A DNA stretch of 64,000 nucleotides from Strongylocentrotus purpuratus (taxonomy: Eukaryota > Echinodermata > Echinoidea > Camarodonta > Strongylocentrotidae), in NCBI RefSeq assembly GCF_000002235.5, contig NW_022145596.1, positions 27,999,867 to 28,063,866 on the forward strand, read 5' to 3'. Below the pieces are notes generated by a model. It did no database searches, had not been told where the DNA came from, and saw only the letters and a program-made list of their open reading frames with translations. Of this stretch, positions 35,794 through 48,913 are shown piece by piece (position 1 is the stretch's first letter; the number at the start of each line of letters is the position of its first letter). The position numbers and the translations under genes are program-made.

Positions 35794-37721
35794 ATACTAC
35801 AACCAACAAACCCACACGGACAAGCGAACTTTCATTCTGAATAGGAATTTTGACAATTATTGTCTAGAATCATCGCGTGATACATGTCATGTATGACGTT
35901 TGTTAAATCCACCTGTCGCGCAATTGGCAAACTGTGGAGCCGTTGTTTTAAAGGTCCTTATCAACGTGTACATATATTGGGATATCAGTCTCAAAGCTAG
36001 GCGCAATGCATGAAGCTTGTTGTGACTATGGTGTATGAATATGAATGTCTTTGAAATTGCACCTCTAGTTGAGGTGATATGTCTAATTTCTAAGTTTTAT
36101 ATACCATTTTATGAATGGAATTCAATTGCTCTTATCTATTTTCATATTCTTACTTAACTCTGTCCATTCTTCATAAAACTCTCGGGAATGTTTTGTTTTC
36201 ATTTCAAGCTTTATATATGAAATATATGAACAATTCCCCTTTAAAGCCCGTCTGCACTAGTTTGGCCAGAGGGATTTAACCTCCCTGCAAGGTCACTGAT
36301 CGGTGATTTTCTCATCTTATCTCAAATCAGCTCTCAATTAACGTAAGAAAAGGGATCATGGGGGACCAACAGGCACCGATTAGGCATTGTTTGCTGTATA
36401 GAGGGCGCAAGTAGCTATAAGTAGTACAGAGGGGCTTTAAAGAGAATCCTGATGAAGCTGGATATTGTTGCAACCACAACGGGTAAAAAAAGCAACAATT
36501 GGTGAAATACATAAGACTGGGACCAGTCACCTGTACTATATACGATTCAAACTAATCAATTTTAAACCAATTGGGTTCTGTTCTTCTGAGAAGAAGGCAG
36601 CGGTTACAATTTTCTAAGATAGAATAATTAACAGAATCGCAATTAATAACACTTCCATCAAGTGCATAGAGTACTACCATCTCTTCTCTTATCGACAACC
36701 TCTTTGTAATAACAAGATGGAATGCCGATTGTTTGAAAGTGAAATTGATATATGCTATTGTTGAGACACCGTGTAGTAGAAACCTGGACGGATATATGGA
36801 AACAATGAAGAAATCACTTAGACATTTTCCACTCGGTATACCATTCTGCCAACAATAGAATATGAAATGTTTCGCCAAACCACGCTTGATGGACGTGACA
36901 TGGTCATTAGCTAATTAATTTGGTGTCCGCCCATATAGGCGCACACGCCCTGTATACAGGAAGAACAATAATATAGAATGGTGGGAGAGAAACTAAACAG
37001 TAGAACAATAATGTTTCACAGGTTTGTATTTATTTAAACAAACGAGGTGGCATTGTACGTTAAATTGCTTAGCGCAACTGCGACAGTCTCTCTTTATCTT
37101 TTGACGATGATTTAAGGGCGCGTTCGGAATGGAAAAAAAATGAATGAATATACTCGTTATTGATAATGCAAGCTGTTCTATATTTTGTGTGACCTCTTTT
37201 TAGCAACAAGGATATCCATCAACTATGTATGTTGATAACCTACTAGTAAAGAGACATGGAGTAAATCATATATATCTACTTGGTCCAGATTATCTATCGA
37301 ATTGCCTCCGATAACTAGATGCCTTCGTGGAAATACACAAAGCGATTTATTTGTATTTCATTGATTAATTTGGATAATTGCATGCATATAAATAATTATA
37401 CCCTGACAGCGTTAGGAAGACTAAAGTCACGGGGTAATTTTTGAATGCTCTGAAGCTCACCAGACGTTTTAGAAGTGATTCTGGAGTTTACCAAGTTACC
37501 GGGTTTGATTACCCATACCGATTCTCAAATAAATTGTTTTATGTAATGTTGTATAGTTTTTTTTTACCATCATAAGATTTATTTCATGAAATTAAAATAA
37601 TTGATTTATGTGAATCTGCATAAGCAACCTGTTGATGGCGGTACTCTTCAAATCACGTGAAATAAGATGAAATATAAAATTATCACCCAATAAGAATAGA
37701 AGGTGGTATCAATACCCTTGA
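35263..37721. other. Intronic spacer
   Basis: This is part of FGF intron 1, with a CT tract at 35699-35788 and no supported exons. Confidence 0.5.
35699..35788. repeat. CT microsatellite
   Basis: This is a long CT tract with a CCCTCTCC interruption. The Ser/Leu/Pro frame across it is an artefact. Confidence 0.9.
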
Positions 37722-37925
37722 GGAGGCGCAATAGCTCAGTCGGTAGACCAGTGGTCTCGTAATCTGGCGACCCGGGTTCGAAACCAAGGCGATGCGCTAG
37801 TGCCCTTTGGTGAGGCATTAATCCTCATTACCAGGTCTCTCGGAATAAACCTTTAGGCCGTCGGTCCTCTGGTTGCTTACTAACAAGCATTTGTGCTTTT
37901 TTATTCAGGTAAAGTAACCACCACC
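37722..37925 (+). repeat. Full-length tRNA-derived SINE
   Basis: The tRNA-like head (GCGCAATAGCTCAGTCGG ... CCCGGGTTCGAAACC) has good A and B boxes. The body includes GGTCTCTCGGAATAAACC, and the end contains GCTTACTAACAAGCATTTG. A minus-strand 3' fragment of the same family is at 19205-19297. Confidence 0.75.
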
Positions 37926-39569
37926 AATATAGATCTAGGTAAATAGGTAAATTGGTAAATTGATCACACAAAAGTCAGAGAGGCAAAAGCCTCAAGAGCT
38001 TCTAGAAACATCCTGGCATATTGACCAACTTGACATATTCCCATTATTATCCAAGAATTGCGAACACAATTCATCCAAGATTTCTATATGGAACGCACTA
38101 TGTTATTGTTTTTAGTAATTCATTTTTGGGCTACATTTTGTGGTTGGAATTCCATTTTTTCATTAAATTTGTAGAATCTGGCTGTATCATTTTTGGTGCA
38201 GAGCCAATTACTTTTTACATAAATACATTTCTTTCGGAATTGGTGGATTTTTGTGTAACACAAGAGGGGGCATGAGAAACATTTGTGATTTGGCAAGAAT
38301 TTCTTGCCAAGAGTTTGATGGTTTCTAATTGATATAAGATACATACAAAATAAACCCTTGGATTAACGCCGAACAGAAAACTAATAAGTCAGATTAAATT
38401 AAGAGTCTGAAGCAAGTATGCTAATTTGGTAGGATATATAGGGACCTAATATCACACTTTGCTACACGCTAAAAAATGTAGGACAAAATACGAAGCGGAA
38501 TATTCTTATTTTTATTAATTTAAAACAGGGCCGGGAAAATTTGAGTGCGGGGTGGGTTGGTGTGCGTGTGCGTGTGGGGTTGAAAACATAATGGGAGTTG
38601 ATTGACAAGTTTAAAAATGAAAGTTCCGGCAAAAACATAAGATAAACAATGCATCATCATACAAATCACACGCCGCACCTTGTATATATTTTCATAAAGG
38701 TTCTGAAATGTGTGCTTTTTTATTCCAAGAGTAAACAACAATTTTAAGTAATACACGAAATAACATCCTCTGTATTGTACTTTGTAGAGCCGCGTATTTC
38801 CTATGTTATTTTTCTTACTCCCAAAATTCCTCGTCTATTGTTTCTTTTATATATTTTTTTCTCCACTTCCTTTTATTTTCACGTTTATCACAAAACTATA
38901 CCATGCATACAGTTAACAAATAATTTTTTTTCATACCCTTAGTTTTGTAATTTTGTAAGTATGTGAGAAATTGCTTTCTTCTGATTTACGTTTTTTTGAG
39001 AATGTGACATATTCAAGTTTACCTCTGAACGTATTCAACAAATGACCTAATTCAACCAGCCCACCTTTTATTCTTGAGTTACGAAAAACACAAGCAAATA
39101 TAAGATTTTCAAGTGGTATGAATGATTTAGATGTTTAATGAGCATGTACTTTCCAGTTTTTAAAAATGATCAAATTTACGTCATGGAATGGCAGAATAAT
39201 ATCAGACGAGTGCAAAATATCATCTTAGTTTTCCAAGAAATTAGGAAAGGGCCTGTGTTTGTTTATAGTTCAGATTTCTATTTTTTCCAGGTAAAATATT
39301 TGTGTTCGTTGAAAATTTCTTGGTATTAGGAGATCAGGTTTTTAGGTTGATCGCTATAATAGATAACAATGAAAATGATGCTGCTCATCTATTGTCTTTC
39401 TTTACAATGAGAGCATACAGAAGACGGAGAAAATTATGACCGGCTCAAAGGTGAAAGAAAAGTTTTGTTTAAAAAATGACTTGGGAAGAAATTCAAACGA
39501 TGCATAATTATGTATGAATATGAATAGATAAATAAATGATAAATAATAAATGAATTTATATGCGTTCAT

Positions 39570-39576
<7 letters not shown>

Positions 39577-39631
<55 letters not shown>

Positions 39632-39753
39632 GATATTTTTCAAAAGAAATAACAATGGTGCATATGTGATCTCTAGGTTTTTCATTATTTTGTATTTCTA
39701 TCATTTCTTTTCACAATGTAGTTATTTCAGGGTCATTGCTAATACTGGTCCTT

Positions 39754-39838
<85 letters not shown>

Positions 39839-39839
39839 T
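39577..39839. repeat. Two TA microsatellites
   Basis: Long TA runs at 39577-39626 and 39759-39839 are about 130 bp apart. The Tyr/Ile frames across them are artefacts. Confidence 0.9.
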
Positions 39840-40245
39840 CTATTACAATTATATGATTGTCAATAAGCTGTTCTCTACCATCAGAGCAGGTGTTACCGCT
39901 CATCCGTTCCATCTATTGTCTCCCACATCCCTTTATCAAAACCCCTATTTTGGCTCTAACCAACTTTCACAGAAATCCCCAAACAGCATAACCACTGAAG
40001 GAAAGGCAAGAATGTGTAAAGATCATCTTCATTTCTCTCCTCCAACCCAGCATGCCAGCCAAAACAAAAGACATTAGGAGAGGCACACCGGGACAATACG
40101 CCATTGTTAATCACAAGTAAACAGTGAGCATAGCAGAACAGCGTGAATGAGTCAAGGATCACTTTTGAGTATGAGAGAATATGAAACAGCGCCCCTCTGG
40201 AGCCAAGAATGCACCTGCCAATGCTTGTTGCCTGCTCCCTACTAC

Positions 40246-40559
40246 CAGTAACCTATTTAGAGGAGGGGCAAGGGGGCGATTTACCCCTCATGGCAGATGT
40301 ATGATGATCAAGGAAAACAAAACATAGCGACCTTTTATATTACTGGTAGTTATAAGGATCCGATTGCATAGGGGGGGGGGGGGGTTATATACCTCTTCAA
40401 CATGTTTGCTTTCTGTACACAAGATAAGTAATTTTGGACGATACTCCCTCGTACGAAAACTAGCGTCCTTAAAATTGCTTGTTCTTACCATGGAATACAT
40501 GGATGATAGTAAACTGAGATTGTTCCCCCTTCTGACGGAAAGATCTGTATACGCCACTG
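40246..40559. mobile_element. 314-bp hAT-like MITE
   Basis: It starts CAGTAACC and ends ACGCCACTG. The flanking octamers CCTACTAC (40238-40245) and CCTCCTAC (40560-40567) differ at one base and look like an 8-bp target duplication. The interior has a 14-base G run. The 3' end matches the MITE at 51662-51808. Confidence 0.55.
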
Positions 40560-42443
40560 CCTCCTACCCTGGATAGATTATGACGTCATCACTGTCAGTG
40601 GTTCTAGGCACAGAGCAATGTGAATCACAAGAGAAATATATCGAAAGAGAATAAGAGAACAGAAAGTTGAATATGTTTCAATCGGAATACATCATTAGAT
40701 CCCAAATCCTCCAAATGACATTATATCATATTTTATATTTGCCTTTCTTAAAGGTACAAAATCAGACGAACATAAATTGTACATTCATATTTAAAATTGG
40801 AAAGCAGATACACCTGAAGCAATGAATTCCATCAGGCTTTTAAAAAATACGTTTTACGAACATGGTTGATACATCTGGAAAATGAAAAGCAGTCCAGATC
40901 ATAAGCTCAATAACACCTCTAGGCAAAATTATCTTGACGTGCAAAATACACTAACAAGTCCTTAAATAACAATATTAAAATTAAAGAAGAACAAAAAACT
41001 ATGTATACATAAAAAATGAAATAGATTTCCAGCATCGTGGAATCTAGAAAAACTCCATGCTTTTCTATGATATCATTACACATAGGAATGAAAAATGTGA
41101 GAAATCTCAGAAATTACTTTTTCTTCTTTTTTGAACCAGTATTTACAAGAACTCATTCTTCTCCACTAACGGATAGAGATATGACAATCGTTTTAGAAAG
41201 TTGAACTCGAAAGATTCGAAACATATTTTTCATCCCGACTTCATTGTCTGGTCGATGTAGAGTCCATTAGATTCGTAGAAAGCACCATGACGAGTTTTAT
41301 GTAACTTATATGATGTGAAAATTCTCAAATTTATGAAAGTCACCGACAGCTGGTCATAGTAACGGATATGCATTACAACTCCGGTGGGGTTTATGCGACA
41401 CCTCAATTCATAAGTTAAATCGGCTGGCAAAATATTCAAGGCAGGAAGGTCTTTTTTTTTTTTATTAAACTCATTATATTACTGCATTTCGACTTGTACT
41501 TTTGCTTGACTTCTTATTTGAGAATCGGAGTCGGCTATACGACACGTACTCCTGCGACCTTTGATTCCAACCCTAAACCTAACTTAAAGCCCGATTGTAA
41601 CATAATCCTAAGCCTATACCTTAGATGAAATAAAGCCCAGAGGAATCGTATGATCACCTCAGTCATTGGACTTTAGCAGAATATTAATACAACTCATTAA
41701 AAATCGTCAAAAGCGTCAGGATTCGAAATTGTTTGTAGAATTATGTCGTGTGGACAAATTTTGTGCATTGTGACGTCTCGGGTCGAGTTGGAAATAACTC
41801 TAACTGTTTTGTTTTTGAGATGCTAAATTAGTTTAAGCAATATTTCTGTGTCATTTGTGGAAAAAAGAACATCGATTATCAAATTGGATTGTAGGGGACT
41901 AAAAAGCAATCCACACACTTTATACTGCTACTTTAATGAGTGCTTAGATTATGCTGTAAGGACGATATATGATCCTTAATCTATTATTTTTTTATAATAT
42001 GACTTCTTGTTGCGTTACTATGTTCTGCATGTGTTCTTTCAGTATGTCACATAAATATCAACGCACAAAAATATGATTTAAAAATTGTCAAAATGAATCA
42101 ATGAAATATTTTGAAAGGATTAAAAGGTTTTTGTTCTCAGATGTCTAAATGATGAAGGAGTTTGTCTACTTAAAGTGTCCTAATTCATTTATTTATTTTA
42201 TTTCATTTGTTGAATTACGCCAATGTGATATATGTATCTGTACAGCAAGAGTATTGGTATGTTTATATGTTGCAAACCCATTGCCCTGGGCCATGCATGA
42301 TATATTGTGATATATCTTTGCATGTTATCTATTTGTACCAAGTTCTTTGTTGATTAACGATAAAACGATATGTAATCCCTATAAAATGTATATAGTTCAT
42401 ATAACTAATGATATAGTACATTATTCCCTTGTCTTCCTTTCAG

Positions 42444-42571
42444 CTAGGTTATACATCTTTTCGATAGGACCGGGGTACTCGCGGATAAAAGGCATAGCAG
42501 CCGACAGATATATACATATGGACGAAGCTGGCTCCGTTCACGGAATCCCATCATCACAAATCCCGGAGCCG
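42444..42571 (+). CDS. fgf: FGF-family growth factor, exon 2 (central core)
   Basis: The acceptor is TTCCTTTCAG and the donor GTAGGT. The 128-bp exon completes the split codon from exon 1 and adds 42 residues. It carries the most diagnostic FGF stretch: YIFSIGPGYSRIKGIAADRY followed by IHMDEAGSVHG. This matches the family pattern of a hydrophobic strand, V-x-I-x-G-V-x-x-x-x-Y-L-x-M and an acidic-Gly turn. The usual vertebrate FGF middle exon is 104 bp. This one is longer by eight codons at its end (IPSSQIPEP). The intron positions on both sides coincide with those of other FGFs, which supports the model strongly. Confidence 0.9.
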
Positions 42572-43253
42572 GTAGGTGATTTAAAATAGATTATTGCTGA
42601 AATGTATGGTTACATCCTAAAACCCTTTTACTATTGCTAACGTTATATTGCATTTCAGTTTGACAAATGACTGTAACATGGTAATAATTATGAGGATGAG
42701 GATAAGAAAATAATGAAGACAATGATGATACAAATAATGATAAGAAGAACAAAAGAAAGAACACTAGTGGTAATAGCAATAATGATAATAGTGATGATGA
42801 TGATAATAATAACAGTGATGATGATTATAATAATAATTATAATAATAATAATAATAATAATGAGCCTAATTATAATGATAATAACAATAATGATAATAGG
42901 CCTAATAATGATGATTATAATAATTTTTTACTTTTCTTTAAACGATGATAATGATGTGTGTAATTGCTTTCATTGAATATATTTTCTTTAAATTAGCCAT
43001 TCAGCATTGGAGCTGTTATGTCGATTTTATGATTAATCAATTTGCTAGTATAAGCATTGTGTACGGAAAAGTAATGTAGATTATAGATTTCCATTGATTT
43101 TTTAAAACCCTTATGAAATAACAACTTTCGTTTGGATCCCCCCCCCCTCCAGGTTAAAAAGTAAATAAATAAACATTAAATGAATAAATAATGAATATAT
43201 AAATAAATAATTACATCATTTTTTTTCTTTTCTCTCATCTTTTCCCCTTATAG
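42572..43253 (+). other. FGF intron 2
   Basis: This is a 682-bp intron, GTAGGT to TTATAG. It carries an imperfect TAA/TGA trinucleotide array (about 42690-42950). Confidence 0.85.
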
Positions 43254-43502
43254 TACAATGTATCAAATAGCTTGGGTGCTTGGTACGAGGCTCCGGGCAT
43301 GTGTCAAGGGTCATCGTGGATCCAATGGTATAGGAAAGGAGGCGCGCGAAAAGAGCTGAAATGGTATCTCGCCTTTAATCGACAAGGGCGTGTGATGCGT
43401 ACACAACGCACACACGCAAACATGTGTAACGCAAGCTTCATGAAAACCATGTCAACGGGCACGTCATGTAATCCTAATGACGGCGGCTACACAAATAATT
43501 GA
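43254..43502 (+). CDS. fgf: FGF-family growth factor, exon 3 (C-terminal core and stop)
   Basis: The acceptor is TTTCCCCTTATAG. The frame is phase 0 and matches exon 2, ending at TGA 43500-43502. The three exons total 1389 bp, 462 residues plus stop. The exon contains ELKWYLAFNRQGRVMRTQRT, equivalent to the WYVALK-x-x-G-x-x-K-x-G-x-x-T segment that ends the FGF trefoil and helps bind heparan sulfate. The usual Asn-Tyr-Asn-Thr-Tyr segment is replaced by a divergent one (NSLGAWYEAPGMCQGSSW), and extra cysteines are present. The tail after the core is short. No AATAAA was found close downstream, so the 3' UTR end is undefined. Confidence 0.88.
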   Translation, partial: YNVSNSLGAWYEAPGMCQGSSWIQWYRKGGARKELKWYLAFNRQGRVMRTQRTHANMCNASFMKTMSTGTSCNPNDGGYTNN

Positions 43503-45420
43503 CGAGGACGGCGATGACGACGATGATCGAGATGAAAAGGACGAGGATGGAGCGGAGGAAAACGTTTCCAAAATCATAGAGGAGTATGCTTGTTAGACTT
43601 GAGACAATTTTAACGAGGAATCCATTAATTGCGCTCATCAAAGAGAGAGGAAAGCTAACAACCATAACGACATCGCAGAGGTTATGCAAGCAGTGAAATG
43701 ACGACATCGCTGATGTCGATTCTGATGACGTCGAAGAGGAAGATGATTATAGATACTGCGGAGACTGGGCTTTCAATTTGGTTGAACAACATGCCATCAA
43801 GAAAGAACAATAACTTTGCTAAGATGATGATGATTAATATAAGTTACGAGTTTGAAAACAAGGAGGGCAAATTACAAGGTTCCCAAATGGGGATCGGAGG
43901 AGAGGTTAGGGCGGGGGTTGGAAGGGGTGGGTGGGGGGGCCTGGATGCCATTCTTACGGTTAAAAGTACTAGGGATATAAAGTTTGAAAAGGCAGACCTT
44001 TATCATCTAAATCCTTCTACATGTATTGGCAAAGAGTGTAAATTTTAAAAACCATATTAAGCACAGGACATAATCTGACCCGGCCTCAGTAATTTGCTCA
44101 GAATACCACCACTCGTAACATAACTTTCTCGCGAAAGATATGTGGACACGATTTTTTATTTTATTTAAAGCACTAAGCGAATCGTGAGAGGGTCAGGTTT
44201 CCAAGCCCCCCTCCTGGATCTCATCCCCTACAATTTTTTACTGAAAAAAGCGTACTCAATATCTTTAAAAATGGTTAACTCTGAGCACTTTTACCTCAGA
44301 CAAACCCACAAACCGACACGATCTTTGCCGTCAGGTCAAAGTAATATTTGTTTCGGTCTCGTTTCGCTCTCTTTTGTTTGATTAAGGTATAAGATCAAAT
44401 TGTAAGGTCCTCCTCACATTTCTTTGCTAAAAATGACGTAGTAAATATATTTTTGGAAATATTGTCTGCTCTTACCTTAAAACATTGTTAACAAGAACAA
44501 ATTTGCAGACAGGTTGAGTTCTGGAAAAGATGAAAACAAATTATATGTGATTTTTGTAATTTTTTATGTTAGTGTGGAAGAGTATCAATCATATAAAAAA
44601 AAAATGTGCCCTGAAAAGGATGGCTCTCCATAATTCCATCATATTCGAAATATGACAAGTAACAGGTACAGGCTGTGGACTACCATTTTCATGGTTTATG
44701 CTAGTGTAGTCCCATTTACGCATTTCTATGTATGTGAGGGTATTTTTTTAAAGCAAAAATGGGCCAATTTCTTATTTTGTTGATTACAAAACCTCACAGT
44801 ATATACACCATTATATCCCACATACTAAGAATCTTGCTCTACGATTGGTCAAAAGTAAATCACGTGAGGAAAGATAGTTCGCCCATTATTGATGGGAGAA
44901 GCAAAAAGTTCGTTACACTGTGTAGATAGTACTACTATCTACAAAGGGCTACGCACTTTCACTGAAGATTATCCAAACGCGTACTAAAACAGGCGTAATT
45001 AAGCGCGCATGACCAATGAGCGCAATTAAAGAAAACACATGCGCGCACCGAACCCTCAAGGGGTTGGTTTAAACATAAACTTTTTTGGTGTGAATTTGGG
45101 CCTAGGTGTCTTTTATGTAGATGCATACACGTCTTTTTCTTTTTGTAATTAAATTGTTTTAGATGTGGAATATAAAGCAAATAATCACCTTTTGGTTTTC
45201 AGGCGATGGCAGACTATCACTTCCTCGTCGATCAGAATGTATACGCTATCTTTCCTCAGCTTCGCTTCGGAAAGATAGCTACATCCAGATCGCCTCGGAA
45301 GTGATAGTTTGTCCCATCACCTTCACCAACGGTAATTATTTGCTTACTATTTACATGCTAACATGAGCAGCCTTTACAACCGTTACCACACACTTTCTTT
45401 CACACTGCATTCGCGCGACC
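43503..45420. other. Spacer downstream of the FGF gene
   Basis: No gene is supported. It includes a probable FGF 3' UTR (GAC/GAT-rich sequence to about 43780), a G-rich stretch near 43915 and the palindrome TGTAGATAGTA/CTACTATCTACA at about 44920-44943. Confidence 0.45.
45202..45324. mobile_element. Small nested foldback
   Basis: Outer arms contain ACTATCACTTCC and GGAAGTGATAGT. Inner arms contain CGATC...GCTATCTTTCC and GGAAAGATAGC...GATCG. It is non-coding. The flank TTGGTTTTCAG mimics a splice acceptor. Confidence 0.6.
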
Positions 45421-45421
45421 T

Positions 45422-45569
45422 GGGCCCTGTTTCATCAAACTTGATATCAATAACTTGTTACAAGCTACTGTTATAAGCTACTGAAATCATGGCATGTGAT
45501 TGGCTGAGAGCAAATTTATCATAGAAATTAAGCATTTGTTATTGATAAAAAGTTTTATGAAACGGGCCC
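45422..45569. mobile_element. 148-bp MITE (GGGCCC...TTTCAT ends)
   Basis: GGGCCCTGTTTCATCAAACTT is nearly matched in reverse complement by AAGTTTTATGAAACGGGCCC. It has an AT-rich centre. Short direct repeats (CCTGG/CTGG) flank it, but the target duplication is unclear. Confidence 0.7.
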
Positions 45570-48500
45570 CTGGTTGAAATACTCTGAATGGTAAATTATG
45601 ACGTACACGTAATTGCAAAACGCAGATTTGTAATCATTGTTGTCTTGTGTTGTTTCTATTTCGTTTTTGGTTATTTAATTGTATAAATTGTGGAGCGTCA
45701 GGATCGAGTGACGAATTTGACAGACATGAGCGCTATACAAGAACCCACTATTATCATGAATAATATTATTATTAAAATCGTGGAAACGATTGGCGTTTAT
45801 GCATGACACGGGGGCTGAAGCGAATTAATGGCTGAAATTTCGCTGTGAAAAAAGCGTGTGATATTATTTGTTACATTTAAGAAGATAAAGCCTTGGCTTA
45901 AGAAGTATATTTTCCTTGTCAAGAGACGTTATCCTCTTGGAGGAGTTTTGAAATAGGTGTAAAGCTGCGATGAGAAATTGGTTTTGCAAACACGGTGACA
46001 CAGTCTTAAGACACCCGGAGCAAAAAATGAGTTTGTGAAAGAGACAGTATATTGTATTGGATGTATTATTTATTTCTTCATATTTATGCTATTTATTTAT
46101 GAATATAAAACAGTATCTAATCATATGTAAAGTACTTATATTGTTATTATGATCCATCGCTGAGTATTCGAAATATTAGAGTCGATTTTGTTTTCTTCTT
46201 CTTCTTATAAGCTCTATATCGGCTAACAGTGTGTGTTTGCCAGCTTTTAAGAGACAATATCAATTGAATCTGAATGTAAATTTTTATCATGCCCATATAT
46301 GCTTTTAAATTCATAGTTATCATGTAATGATAATCCAGTTCATTCAATAGTGATACAGTTCATTCATTGTGCAGTTTATATTTTAAGCTTCCCCATACAT
46401 TTGGTCTCTAAATTTATTTTATATAAGTATGCATAAGTGGTTTTATAAGATTATTTGAATTTCGAACGAAAATTAGAACAATATGAAAACAAATTGCAAA
46501 AGCACAAATACGTCACGCTGCCTTGAAAATTGAAGAATATTTCATCAAATTCATTACATTGTTTGGTTTACTGAAATACATCTATTTCAATAGTGATATC
46601 GGGAAAATGCATTTCTTTTATGGCCCATTATTTGTGTACACATTTTCAAGTTTGCCAACCTGTAGTAATTTTTTTTAATTTCTGTAAACGAGACTAACTT
46701 CATTCTATTCCAGGGTCACATTTTTTATTGAGTACGGTACACGAACAAAACTATTTTGTATCGAATTTAAATGAATACACTTAACAAAATGTTTGATAGT
46801 TTTTATGAAATCTACTGCCATAATAACTCTTTGCAAGTTGTGAAATATTGAATAAACTTTCTTAGCCAGCATTGGTTGGTATTTTGTACGCATTGGGTGT
46901 GTCTTCGAATTGTGATTTCTCCTGTCGTAGATTTTCGTACATGTACCTTTTAAGTGCTTCTTTTCCCTTTAGATTCCGAGGATGCCGGTATAATTTATAA
47001 ATCACCAGAGTCATCTATACACAGAGTTTGGCCAACCCGGTTCGAGTTGGACACAACATGGCGACTACTGCTTTGTTGGGCAAGCACATAACAAAATAAT
47101 ATACGTCATGTTGTGAAACAGTGACACCAAGTCTACCAAACTCTGTGTGTAAATGGCTCTAGAAATCCCCCCACCCCCCCTCCCCACTCCCCACTCCAAG
47201 AACGGAGGGATACCATGCGTGTTACCAAAATATCCGGTAAAGGGGTACTTTTCGTGCGACAAAGTCCGGCCCGAGAATTTTTTTTAAAAGGGGGTGTTTT
47301 TCTTTTCTCTCTCATCTCTTTGGACTCCTGAAAATTATTCCGAATTTAGGGGGGTACATTGAGCATTTTTCCAGATTTAGGGGGGGTCTCCAAGGCAGGA
47401 AAAGCCCGCGAAAAGCCCGCGAAAGGGGGGTTAGGAAATGTTGGCAGTCCTCAGATAGGGGGTGCTTTCAAAAAGAGGGAACACGCATATACGCGTACCC
47501 TAAATAACACTGAGGGGGGGGGGGGAGGGGGGGGACAATATATGTTAAAGGAAAATCATACCTGGATAGAAAACTACTCTAGAGAAAAGCAGACAGATCA
47601 GAGAAGTATACTGGTGAAATCGCACAACTGAAAAATGAGAAAGTTATGAATTATCGTTGAAAGTTGTAATCACTATAGATGTGGGCTCTCTGAATTGGTT
47701 GAATCGGTAATGTCTCTATGATGTTTGGGCGGACAACTTTTCTATTTGCTCTAACACAAAAATGACTAAAATTTTAATTTTCCAAAAATATATGACTCTG
47801 AAGGGTCATTTCTCTGTAGAGGTCCTATAATAATATGCTATCCATTATGTCTAATATTAGAAGTGCCCCAAGGAAAATGGCGCTTAGAAGAAAATCAGAA
47901 ATTAGTTATATTTTTGTACCCAACAAACGGTACGGGAGAGTTATCCAATCAACTGACCAAACCGCCAATTTGAGATTCTCATAAATTCAGTAATTTCATA
48001 TTTTGATAATTCATAACTCTATTATCATTATTGGTCCGATTTATTAAAAACTTTCGCCATTCTGTTTATATTATTTTGTCTGCTTACATACAAATGAACT
48101 CATCACAAGGGTTGGGTTGCTGTTTAACTATATTAGCTCCTATTAGCCCTCAGAAAAGGAGCAGTCTGAATTGTTGACGGATTTTCAGGCTGGAGTCGGG
48201 GAAAAGTCGAACTCGGGAACTGTCAGATAATCAGGAGGTTCATAAAATCACATTTGTTGGTCCAATGGGCTTTCAGATATCTCGGTGATAATTCTTGCGT
48301 ATTTTAGCGTAGATTTTAAAGAGGTGTTGATTTTACTGCGTCTGCTGTTCGCCGCATTTTTTTTAAAACAGGAAATGTCCTTATCGTATATTTTACCTCA
48401 TCAAAATTTAAAAAGCGCAAAATTCCAAGTTGATGCCTCCTTTTTGGAATCTCGGTTTTCCGATGTCACAAGGACGACTGTAATAATCTATATATATAAA

Positions 48501-48910
48501 TAGCATTTCATCTGCTCTAAGTTCTATCGGGGGATAAAAGCTGGATGTGCTCGAGATTGGGTTTTAGTTCGAGGGCTGATTTGGATCAAGTGATAATCCC
48601 TTGCATTCCCTCCTTTATTGGCTGATCTTCATATCATCAGGGCTCAATGTTCTCACGTTCTTTGGTCTCAAGTTTTACCCGTCGTTTGTGGGTGGCAACA
48701 CGCACCCCTAACTGTTCTCTTCATAAATTTCGGGAAATAGAGATTCAACTCATCGTGCGTAACTCTTAATCTTTCTTGATTAGCAGGGAGAAAACAATCC
48801 AGGAGTGAAAGAAAAATCACCTTATTGGATATCCACTTTGAATCTCATTAGGGCGAGTATATTTAGGAGTTTTTACGCTAAGCCTCAATTCTTCATTCGA
48901 AGTCTGTCTT
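45570..48910. other. Intergenic spacer
   Basis: Apart from the MITE at 47012 there is a GC-run-rich zone (47160-47540) and otherwise AT-rich sequence. No gene is supported. Confidence 0.45.
47012..47155. mobile_element. 144-bp inverted-repeat MITE
   Basis: ATACACAGAGTTTGG on the left and CCAAACTCTGTGTGT on the right form the ends. ACAACATG and CATGTTGT form an inner pair. Confidence 0.6.
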
Positions 48911-48913
48911 GTA

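Larger units (their letters stand above)
28413..42443 (+). other. FGF intron 1 (14 kb)
   Basis: The 14-kb intron has a GTAAGT start and TTTCAG end. It holds SINEs (28468, 29210, 30928, 37722), MITEs (34721, 40246), GA (31420-31475), CT (35699-35788) and TA microsatellites (28719-28746, 39577-39626, 39759-39839). No nested gene is supported. Conserved regulatory elements would be expected here but cannot be seen in one sequence. Confidence 0.75.

Noticed and set aside
43698..44048. 116-codon frame downstream of the FGF stop
   Set aside because: Low-complexity Met/Lys- and Gly-rich sequence in a probable 3' UTR, with no domain.
46960..47035. TTCCCTTTAG followed by an open stretch, possible alternative last FGF exon
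   Set aside because: The stretch runs into a MITE within ~40 bp and has no FGF resemblance.
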